Below, one piece after another: positions 26,601 through 38,600 of a stretch of DNA of 64,000 nt; within the stretch, counting starts at the first letter, position 1; every line of letters starts with the position of its first letter. The stretch is from Blastobasis lacticolella (Eukaryota > Arthropoda > Insecta > Lepidoptera > Blastobasidae), in assembly GCA_905147135.1 (NCBI GenBank), contig LR990048.1, positions 5,502,563 through 5,566,562 on the forward strand. Reading direction: 5' to 3'. Under the pieces are notes generated by a model. It had not been told where the DNA came from. It ran no database searches and saw nothing but the letters and a program-made list of their open reading frames with translations. Made by a program: the position numbers and the translations under genes.

Positions 26601-29600
26601 CTAACCATAGGGCAGAACTCGAAGACAAGCGTCCAAGGATCTTCCTGCAGGCATTTCCCGACGTACGCGAGCAGGTTTTCGTGCGGGGCGTCGCGCAGGG
26701 CTCGTGCCTCTCGCAAGAAGCGCGCCTTGTCCTCAAGAGACGCGGCCTGGCCGAGCACTTTGGTGGAGACCGAGCGAGGTCCGCGGTCGGTCTCCAACTC
26801 CGCTTCTACAACCTGGGGATGTGAATAAATGAATAAATTCTCTTCATTGCAACGTAATAGATATAGAATAAAGCAAGGCGGACTTTTTTTATAATTTGAC
26901 TATCCAGGCATTTGACCGCCATCTCACCTGGTGGTAAGTGACGATGCAGCCGATGATGGAGCATGCCGGTTTAGAAACAGCCTATTCACTCTAGCCTTGA
27001 AGGTCTTATCGTCAATAGCGATCTACAAACCATCCCCCGCGGTTTTCATCCCGCACGTAATTTGGATCTAGGAAATATTCAACTATCTCGCGGAACCCGA
27101 GTATTTTTCCGGGATGAAAACAAATCTATGACACATGGGGATAGTGTAGTTTCCTGTTGGTGTTTGTTCAGTAGTTTCGAAGATTACCCTACGGCCAAGC
27201 TTCCAAACTTTTCCACTATATAATATTTCTGCTGTTCCTATGTGGATCTTGACTGCGCGTGCTATAAACGTAAGACAATAGTCAAAGCTGAACAGATCGT
27301 AAACTGCGGCCCTGAGAAAAATAATCCTGGATCCAGTCTGCTGGCTAACAGTAAGCTTTATAGCTTCATTGTTCTTCGCCAAATATCTCTAGCTTCAGAA
27401 TTCGTTCCGTTGTACATTGTCAGTGAGTTACAGCGGAAGGCCCAATACCGTTTGCGTTCTAACTATAACATCTCGTACCTATGTTAAGCAGGCTACACAC
27501 CTTCAGTTTTAACTTTACAGCCTTGACTGTACAGTGGAACTGTTCAGTTATGACGTATGTGTGTAGGCAAAACTGAGAACTGTGCAGTTGAACTGAACGG
27601 AAAATCTAATCTAATCGAAATTTCATTAAATAAAACTCTACAGTTAATATTGTAAGTGTGTAGCATAAACTGCGCAGATGTTATACTAATACCGTCTTAT
27701 CTTGCTTTCTTCTTGTAAGATTTTTAAAAGAGAGTTAAATGGGGGTAGGTTACTTCAAACGAAAAGAGATTACAACTGAAAAACCCTCCTTCCTCCTTCT
27801 GACGCGTCGGGTATAAACTCAACTCAACGTGTGGTTTTAACTGAACCGTTCGACTGTTCAGTTAAAACTGAAGGTCTGTAGACTCTAGGGATGTCAGTTT
27901 TAACTGTACAGGTCGACTGTTCGCTTAAAACTGAGGCATGTAATCTCTTTATTGCATCACTTTATAACATTACAGGAAAAAAATGTAGGTATGGTTTGTA
28001 ATGTAGCCCGCTTTACTGCCTTTAGTGTGTGCGTCTAAAGTTGCAATAGAATGATTCAGCATACTTCTCAGGCACACATGAGTCAATAGTAAATAGTGTT
28101 CTGTCGGTCTCTATTGCGAACTCACCCTTCCGAACCATCCTCGCGAGCACTCGCGCAGATACTGCAAACTGTTTCTGGGAATATCCTCGCCACCTGTTTA
28201 CATAAAATATTTTATGACTCGGTTACATACTCTACTGAGGTTTACTTAACATTCGTTCGATGTAAATATAGACTGATGTAAACACAGCTAGATTGTAATT
28301 AATAAAAATTGTGTAATTACGTAATATGTAGTACGCAACATAGTTGAAATTTGTATAAATATCGTTCTGTTAAGACTAAGGTTCTCAATCAACCCGATTA
28401 GAAGATAAACGACTAATTCATCATCATCTCGGCCCATAACAATCCATTGCAGGACTAAGGGCTACTCCCACGAAAGGGAAGGTTATTGCCATTATTTCCA
28501 CGCTTGGCTAGTGGGTTAAAGATTGCAGTGTTATAAATATAACAATGGAAAACGCTGCTGCCCTTTTCCAGCCTACGGAGAGTTCGATATTTGCCTCGAA
28601 AACATAAAGTCGCCTTGTAAAACACCCACGAGTGCAAGAGGTTGCTGCTATGCTACTCTGGCGGACACCACACGGCCACGACTAATTACTTAGTGCGAAT
28701 TTGTTATTCTCTCCTGGAACTTGAACCAGGATATTTTATGCAACTGTGTGCAATGCATTTAACAAACACATGTCCATAGATAATGAGATGATTCTAGCTA
28801 GACCGGCGTGCTGTGGGAGCGAAAATCGTGCGTAAACGCTGACTCAACCCGCTGTTGTGTTTACAATTACAACGATGTAGAATGAAGGTCATCACACGAT
28901 TTTATATGGATAAACTAGAAAAATAATGGGGCACAATAGCTACGTGTCCACAGTATAATACATACATCTACTCTAAAACGTGAAACGAACCTCATTTTAC
29001 GTTTCGCATTGGTGTCGAATGCATTATCTACTTTAGTCGATTTTCAATGGCCTGATATTTTTTTACACCCGCGGGTTTTTTGTAAAGTTGAACGTAAATA
29101 ATAACAGGGATTAAACTGAACAATTTAAAACCAACTGTTTTTTTCGTACTTTAAACATTTTCACAGCGGGTCAGATATCGCCCTATGATTATTCGATATT
29201 TTTATCGATACAAAAATTACGTAATGTTTATCGAATTTATGCATCTCCCTCCATGCCTCAGTGAGTTTAATATCTAATTCGATCGTATTCCATGATAGCT
29301 GACGGCATTCAGTTTATAATATCGTAAATCAAAGTGATCACGAGTCACGAGGTTTATTTTTCTTTTGGTTTTGGTGCAACTATAACCCTTTCGGACCATC
29401 TGATCCAAGTTTCAGTAATCTCCATTACCCGAATACAACCGGATTATATAAACGCTCCAAGTGTTTGGTGGTGGCATCTGGCGACAATAAAATGGCCAGC
29501 CACAAGTATTTAACGTCGGTATCACACGACGTATCACCAGGACCTCATAGTACTACCGAACCAATAGGTGCAGCTCTCGCGACTCCTGTTCCTCCGTCTC

Positions 29601-32600
29601 TACAGCTATGTACCTACACCACCGCGGTTTTGCCAACGCGTTGTTGTGTCACCCGATATCACAATAGAATGACCAGGGGTTGAATGTGGTACTCACCGAA
29701 CCTATCGGCGCAAGTCTCGAGGGGGTCAGCGGAGCGCTGGGGCGGGGGGGACGGCGGCGCGGGCGGCACAGGCAGCGGCTCGAACTCAATCACGGACTCG
29801 CGACTCCTGGCCCTCGCCTCTGTCTCCACCGCAATATAGACCGCCGCGTTGTTGTTCTCGATATTCTGCATTTCGCGGAAAGATATTGGGCCATTGTTGT
29901 TGTCCTCGCCGGCTGCGGTCTCGGAGAAGCCGGAGTCGGGCGGCTGGGAGCGCTGGCCATCGTGCAGGGCTGTGGCGCTCGCGGTGAACAGCTGCGGACA
30001 GTGATCAGGTTAAACGAGGAACGGAGAAAGACAAGGCATTTGGTACTTTCGAAATTGCTAATATGTGGAATCCAAAATCTGGATCTATTTGGATCAGAAT
30101 TGTAGATCCTGAACGCACAAGAGATGACGCGGTGGGAATTAATAATGGGCTCTGTTTTGACCTGTTTTACTATTATGCCCAGCTGAGAGTAACAAGGATA
30201 AACAAAAGATGTGCGTCACCACATCTCTAATCAATTCTCATTCGTATTGGATTATATCCAGATTCCTAGGTTACAAGATTAGTAATTAAATTAGCTTTTG
30301 GAAAAATATTAGCGAAATCGACTGTACCATAATCTTCAAAAACAATTCTGTTGACCCAAGTGACCACGTGCTATTGAGTTTTCTACAAGACCAAAGATTT
30401 CTAATTAAATAACAAAAGAACAATTACACTATTATAGAAGACAGTCTAGTCTACTGGTAGTGGTTACGTCTATCGACTGTGTTGTTTACAAAACACGACA
30501 GAAAAAATATCAATAAGGTTGATTCATCCGTGGGAACCGGTGACGTTGAATTTGTCGGCATGTTTTTCTCAGCTGCATGTATTTTTCATGTGTAAATAGT
30601 ACTGTACTCCATATTTAGTGCTATCTTGTTTATCTATCTTAGCTTTTATACTACTTTTAACGTTGGTTTTATCTACACGGAGTCACGTGATAGATAATAC
30701 TGATATAAGATGTCAATAATCTTGAAATCTGAGGAAGTAAACCTTTATAACCTAACTGACAGAAAAAGGCGGATAACGCCCGACCAAGTTTACTTAAACT
30801 CAAATTATTTTCCAAACCACTAAACCGATTTTAATGAAACAAGCTAAGAACCATCTCGATTAAACTGGCTTTCAAATAGAGACAACCGCATCCAAAACGG
30901 TCCACCCGTTCGGGAGCTCCGATGCCAGAAACAGATACACAAAGCCACAGATACATATATCAAACTTATTAATTCCCCTCTTTATTCGTCGCGGGTTAAA
31001 AAATAAGTAGAACCTCGAATCGTTATGGTTCGCACTCGTATTGTTTTACACACAAACCTGCCACAGATTCGATCCCAAAGTATCGTATTCAATTATTAGG
31101 ACATGCAACAGAATGGACTTATGGTTCACATAACACCTCTTCAACATGTTATTTATAATCTGCCCTTTGATTAATAGAACATTTGTAGGATATAAACACG
31201 CGCATGAATCACCCTAGATGTACCCGTCACCAGACGTAAACAAGTGGAAGCATGCTTCTCGTTAAACAAAACAGTAGTAAATAGTATTACTATTATAACT
31301 GCTAGGACTAAAAGAACCAACACTACACCTGATGGTAAGGGATTACAAATAACAGGTACCGATAACATTCACTCATCGAAGTCAGTCCCCTGCGATATTG
31401 TAATCGGTGTTTAAATACGGTTTCTCACTCACTAAAGTCCTAGTAAGTGTGTGAGAAGTATAGTGTAACATTTCATTCAAAGTTTGGAATGGATTGTGTC
31501 AGGATTCGGGACAAGATAGCGAAACGACGTCTATGCATGCTTTTCAAAATGGGGATGAAACAATTCAAGGAGAAGGCGTTACCGCCGACCTTTTCGGATT
31601 TAATGTTATCCCCGATTAGGTGCGCACTGACTGACCGAGTCTTCATAAGGAGGCGTATTATGTGGCCATTTGAGCTCTTTGGGTCAAATTATTGTGCAGA
31701 TTCAACAAAAAATATATTCGTTCATTGTAGAGGAGTCTAAAGTACGCGGTGTCTAAAGTAACTACAACCTTTACTGTTTTAGAACAGTGTTTAGACGTTA
31801 CTCACCACGGGAATTTGTCAGAAGCATCACGGATTCTCGGCCAGTCAGTACAACAGGCAGTAGGTGCATAATGCACTTTAACTTTACGTCCGCTATCGTA
31901 CCCTCGGCGAAGAAAGTTTTAACATAAATTATCGAGAAAGCATGCTGTGCAAGAATAAATAGTCGTAGAAGTGTAGTCTATAAAAAGGATTATATGCAGT
32001 ATTGTCCTCAGAATTATATTGTATGATCAAGTGAAGTACAAATAACACATATTAAATAGGGACAAAACAACTACAACAACAAACAACTACGTGGAATAAT
32101 AATTAGATACCTGATTATCCGCTCCTTCGTTAGGCTGCAGAAAAGAGAATAATGGTATGATTATGCAAGGAGTATGGTATGAGATAATTACAATCTTTCA
32201 TCTGTAGATGTATTTTACATAAAACCACAATGCAATGTAGGTCTAGTTGTTTGGTTAGGCTGTAAATAACGGACACTAAGGTTGTGGAATAAGCTCCCTA
32301 AAGAGGTATTCCTTGGAGAGTACAACATGGAGTTCTTCAAGAAAGTGTGTAAAGATTTTTACAGGGTCAGCAGCACGTGATTTATACCCCTGGTATCAAA
32401 CGTCCATAGGCAGCGGTAACTGCTTCCCATCAGGCAGGTCGTAAGCTTGTTTGCCACCGGATACGGATGTACATAAAAAATTGTTTTCGTAGGTTCAGTG
32501 TTTGGCGGTAGATTCTTAACAGTATAGCACGAAATGTTTAGAAATTGAAAGTTTAAAACAGATTCAGAAATACGAGACGTGACATCGTGTGATCGTGATC

Positions 32601-35600
32601 TATCTCACAAAATAAGCAAGTATCGCCGTAGAAGTTTCTCATAATATAGTAAGTTGCTTTCCAGTTACTCAATTAAATTAAACGTATGAAACGTAGCGGT
32701 TGTGTTCGAAGGTAAAATCTTAAACTATACTAATATTAGGTGGATTAAATGCGAAGGTATGTTCGTTGATTTTCACATAGTTTGTAGGATTGTCCTTCTT
32801 TCGCGCAGCAACGGGATCGACGTGACTTTTTTGTTTGCGTGAATGGTTAAAAGCGAAGACGCCAAAAATTAACGTTCAATATTATTAAACAGATATTTAG
32901 GTAATAGTTATCCACAATTCATGTTGTCACACAAAATGTGACGATTATCGTAACAATGGAGCGTATTCCAGTAATCCTCTTTGACCTTCATTAACATTCA
33001 ATCCACGCGAAGTCCTTCCTTTTACAGCCGGGATCCACACAAAGTAGTATTCAACTGACGTTACGAAAAGTTACGATACAAACGTTTTACATAACAAAAG
33101 GAATAGTTTGAATAAAACTATGATACACAATGGAATGGATTAAACGACATCGACTGCAATGTTTTACAAATTACAAAGTTTTACAATATTGTAACTTTAA
33201 ATATGAGTAGGAACCTACTTAGTAGAAGCCTACAAGTTGCAGGCCCGAAGGCAATTATTCATAATGAAGATTGTTGTAATTCAGTTACTAAAGTGCGACC
33301 AAAACTTAAGTTATTTCCAGCTTGACGGACTAAAACCTGATACCTATTAACAAACTTCAGTTTTAGTTGGATTATATGAGCTCGGTTGAGGCTCTCATGG
33401 CAGCATCAGAACTTAATTAAATTTGCAGTTTTAATTAACCATATCTCTCAGAGCTCACATGACGCTGAAAGTTGTGGTCAACGTAGAGCTAATCAACCAC
33501 AATGTCAACACCATATTTGACGAAACTGGCGTGACGTAAAGAATATATTACAATTTGCAGAATACTAAATATTACATTTGGTGTATAACACTAGTGACAA
33601 CCGAGCAGGCAGCCCAAGTAGGCTAATTACGTAACTATGTTGCTAACAATTATCTGATTTCAATTATTGAAATAGTTGCTTTTGCGATTACGTATGATCG
33701 AATTAATAGTTTCAGTTTATTGCAATGGAACTGTGTTAGCAACTGAACCCATGAAACCGATGATACCTAATCGCAAAAGTACTATATAGGTACTACGATG
33801 CCGATGTACTACGCGCCGCAACACCGCGTAGCAAAGTCAACGACTTGTCGTCATCGTGTAGTTAGTAAGTGCGAGGAGCTACCTTCTTGGCTTCTGTGCG
33901 ACATGCAATCGCAGCGTGCGAATGGGGACACCCTACGCAAACGCGGGCGCAGGTGGGCCTTCCACGCAGACGCACGGGCGTTTTTAGTAGATGGATTGTA
34001 TGAGATGTATCTTTTCTTATATTATAAAGAGAAAAGATTTGTATTTTTGTTTGTAATTAATAAATTAAAAATTACAGGACCTCTTTGAACATTCTTTTAC
34101 TAATACCCTTGGCTTTTGGAAAAGTCCCATTCCCGCGGAAAAGTTGATTGTTTAGAGTTTCGAACTGCGTGCAGTCGGCGACGAATGTCATAGAGACTTA
34201 CAGCGACAGCGGTATCGGTTGAATATTTTTAACACAACAATCGCCTACCCGCCGGTCAAGCGAGGAGCCTCCCTCAACAATTCAATAGTGGACTGTTTTG
34301 GGCTGTTGATGTTTTACCAATTATTTCCAAAGAAAATATCGCATATTTGGTGACCGCTGCGCATTAGTTATTTGTTTTGTTGTGTGTCTCGCGCAGTCAC
34401 AGCGATTCATGAAGATTTGTGAATGAATGTATGAATAACAATACTTTAGCGTCATTATCATCATAATCAACAGCCCGTAACGGTGCGCTGTTTATTAATG
34501 TATTGCATAAATACAGCAGTGACAAAACTGGTAAAAATAAGAGATTTGGGTTTCAGCTTGCGTTGAGTTCACGAGGAAGTTCTAAATAGAAGAAGTTTGT
34601 GGGGAAGTTAGAATTTTGCGAGGCGTGTGTATTCAAGAACGTAACAAAAACAAACGTAAAAAAAGAGGAGCTCCTCCTCGCTATGAGGCGACCTAAAAGT
34701 GCACACTTTCAACTATCAATTTATGCATAGCAATCCGAAACGTCTCAACTCGGCTGAACTATCAAGGTCGCCTTCGATTGGGTAACCAGTAATCACTAAC
34801 CAGCGATCTCCGCTCGCGATGGAAGGCCGGCGGCAATCCAACGTCGCATATCCCACAGTGTTTGTGCACAATGCACGCGGTGACGTAACCCGCTACCGTG
34901 TCACAATGCCCAATGATTGGCTAATGGGATGGGCGTGAGCGCGGACGGGTGTGACGGGCACAAGGCGCGCTACCCAGCGCCTTGTCTTTGCTTTGATTCA
35001 CATGATTGCAATGAATGGTCCTATGACCGATCCGCGGTTACTGGCGGTTGCTGTGTGCGATAATGTGGGCTTGAAGCATCTCGATTGAAATGGGACAGAC
35101 TGCGAGAACAGTCTTTTTTTTTACTGCCCGACATTTGACCGCCATCTCACCTGGTGGTAAGCGGCCGAAGATGAAGCATGCCTGTCTAGGAACAGCCCAT
35201 CAAAGAATCGTAGATTTACGATGGCGTAACTCAAAATCCATACGTATTAATTTCCTTATGGTTTTCAATTTATATTTACGATGTCGTACATAGTATCTAT
35301 CAAATATGCATGAGCCGAGAACCATGACGACCCGATTTAACTAGCTAGCTCGATAATAGCTCTATAATAGTTCTGTAGCACATGAAACAATGTGGTCTAC
35401 GGGAAAAAGGCGTGACGTATGCACCTAAGTAATAGACCCATTGATTAGACTCCACATTTCAACCAACTACGAAGGCCGTACAGTCAACCGCATATCGACC
35501 TACCCAAAACCAGTGTAAGATGAATTAGCGTCTCTATAGACACGCACAGCAATGTTAGCTTCTTTCATACTGGTTATGGGTAGTTTGGATATGTTCTCTT

Positions 35601-38600
35601 CCGTACAAACGGAAACTACGTCGCCGAAAGTTAATGAGGAAACTAATCGGACAGCCGTAGCGGACAGGCACGCACACCGCCGCCGATCGTTCGCACCTTG
35701 GCGCCTTGGCACACGAGACGCCCCGCAACCTGACATTCGCGGAAACTGCTGTAGTTACACAATCGCACAAGCCCTAAGAACAAGGCGCCATTGACGACGG
35801 GTTCCTGGGAAGCGACTCGCGGGTCGATGATGAACAATGAGCACTAAAGTTTATAGCCATTTGAATAGACTCGGAAGCCTACCGGCTAATAATAGTGAGT
35901 GAAAGTAAACATTGAGGATTTACAGCGTGCTGCCGACTTGCGGCTCGTTATGTTGGGGTAGGTTTGTGCTGTTGCCGAGTCGGGCCACGCGCGGTATGGA
36001 TTAAGTTGATTGCGAGGTATGCGACGATGCGTTAGATTACGCTTGAAGCGGCATGACTTATCCGTAATCAGTATTTTTGGGTAATGGATAAGAACTAATG
36101 AAAGAGTAGATAATTGGAGGGATTTAATAGGATTTCCTAATCATCTTCAACGAGAGTAAACTCATGAAACTAGAGATATAGCGAACATTAAGGAAAATAA
36201 CAATTTAATCATAGGTGAGGAATAAAAACAACTAAGTTTCTTAGAAAAAAATGCGTTGTGATAAACATACACAAAAAATACCAAGAATGTTGTGTGCGCG
36301 TATAAGTGTCGACAAACAAATGGCTTACACGATTTTTAAAGACAGAGCGGTGTTGACGTGAGGAAGTGTAAAAGTCTAGACAAGACATCAGAATTGATGT
36401 AAGAGAAGCAAACACGCGCTGCACAAGAGTAATTATTTCCCGTCACTCATTAAGGACGGGACATTAAAAATATCACCACATCCATATCCCACCTTTAGCG
36501 ACATACTTCGCCGTGGCTGCTGACTTGCCAGTTTCATAGATAAAAAACACATTAGCGCAAAGCCGCTGATTCACGCGACAAATCCACGATTAAAATGGGC
36601 TTAGGAGGCGAGTATCCGCCGCCACTTGGCCCCAATTATTTGTGTCCCGCACCGACCAACCGCAGCCGTAATTGTATTCTCTCACAAAGCAACATCATGA
36701 TTAAATTAAATGTTTGATCCCAATTTCAGACAAGCTTTTGCTTTCGAGCAATAAAAAGAGGGCTTTATAACAAAACCTTGGCCACCACTTTTTCCGTCTG
36801 CCGTTGAAAACTGCGATGTGACGTCGGAATGTGATTCCGAGAAAATCGCGTGTATTCTCACTACTTGATGTACACAATGCGGATTCCAAGCAAAAATAGA
36901 ATATAGAATGAATGACACCGTGTCGGTGCCAAAATAATTCGGATAGCTGGGTGGACGTTGACATTTTTTTAATGTCCAAAATGTCCGAAAAAATAATTTA
37001 CAGCTCAAATATTGAAAACTGGGGTTACATATAGCACGTATAATGAAAAAAAAAAGGCCTGATGTGTATGTGTTTACAGAAGTTAACAAATTACTTAAAT
37101 TATAGTATTTATTTATAGTATTTACCATACTATGTATAAATAAGTCCCTTTAATCTATAATGTCTCTCTTCTATAGGCCTGCTGGAAGATATTTCTTCTT
37201 AGTCTTTAATTTTGTAATTTCTGTATAGGTACTATATATTCCAATTTTAAGGCTCCCCAAAAATGTTGATGATGCGCCTGTTGACTGTATCCTGTTATCC
37301 TTAAAATCAAAACGCAGCAATGCAAGCACTGTTGCTTGGCGGCAGAAGTAGATAAGGCGGTGGTAATCTAGGTAGACTCATCAGGCTTGACTGAGTTCGG
37401 TAATTAGAACATTAAGTAGATATTTTGTTATGGGTATTTCGTGATCAGTTTTTCGGTTTTCAAAATGCACAGGCACATTAGTATTATTTTAGTTACTAAC
37501 AGATATTATGATGAACAGCGATGATGATACAATTATATTCTACGTCAAGGTAAGTGAGAGTGGGAACCAAACGGTCGATTAACCTGGTTTTTAGTCAAGC
37601 AGAGGATAGAAGGACCGATGTACTTTTAATCTGTCATACAAACGAAGCCATACGTCTGCCAATACGAGTACGTTAAACAATCAAATGCGAAACATAAAAC
37701 GTCTCTAATTAGACAGTCATGTTCCGATAGTGAATTTATCTTATTTGCAATTCAAGCAATTTATGAGTCAGCAGGACAATGTTCGTATTGATCGGTCGAG
37801 CGAGGCAAAGGAGTCCATTGAGGCGTTTATCAGTGCGACCGGGTGGGTCAGTGCGTCGCGAACACGTGCCGGGCACTTCGCAATTAACGTTTGGCCGCGC
37901 GTGAGTCACCGCGAGATGCGCGCGCGCACTATGCGATGCTATCTCGAGGGCGAGCGCGCGGCGATCTATTGCGGCTGGCGTACGGACGGGCAGCCGAGGG
38001 TTACTCTCGGAGTTAATTGAGCCGGCATGGCAGAGCAACGACGTTGCGCTTTTTAAATTAACTAACAAGGGACTCATTATGAATACATCGAGAGTATGGA
38101 ACTGGTTGAAAAACATGCAAAGATTCTAACTAGGACGACAGTAGTTATGTACTAAGTGAGATTTTAATGGGAAAAGTATTAGTTTTTAATAACTATAATT
38201 ATTGCGGTATGTAGGTAGTTGTGAGTTGTAATGTAACCTTATAGTGTTTGGTGTTTGCGTGTCTGTGACTCGTTCGGTTTCTAGAATAATTTATCAGGTT
38301 TATTTACATTGGCAGCACAAATCTAGATAAGCGTAAGACTAGGACACTATTTATGTCCCCCGAGTCCCCCGCGCCCCGCCGCACAGTAAACATCGTAACT
38401 TTGTAACTTAATTATTAAAAATAGTTTTAAGGACTTGTTTTCTCACAAAAACTACATAATTAAAATTAGTAGTGATTCAAAGTGTTGTGTTACTAAAATT
38501 TACGTTACAGACAACTGGAATATCGAGCAAAGTGTGAACATCTAAAAAGAGTAACATTATAAGAAAAAAAATTAGCAACAGTGTCTCATAACTCACAGTG

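Noticed and set aside
29540..29620. Second copy of the LMTK exon 4 end
   Set aside because: ACCGAACCAATAGGTGCAG resembles ACCGAACCTATCGGCGCAAG, but the match is short and decays at once; likely chance.
35490..35840. Possible processed gene fragment around MLASFILVMGSLDMFSSV
   Set aside because: Overlapping frames on both strands, no family I can recognise, no poly(A) tract or splice pattern.
37736..38116. 126-codon - strand frame and 96-codon + strand frame in a CpG patch
   Set aside because: GC-rich sequence has few stops on either strand; no similarity or splice context.
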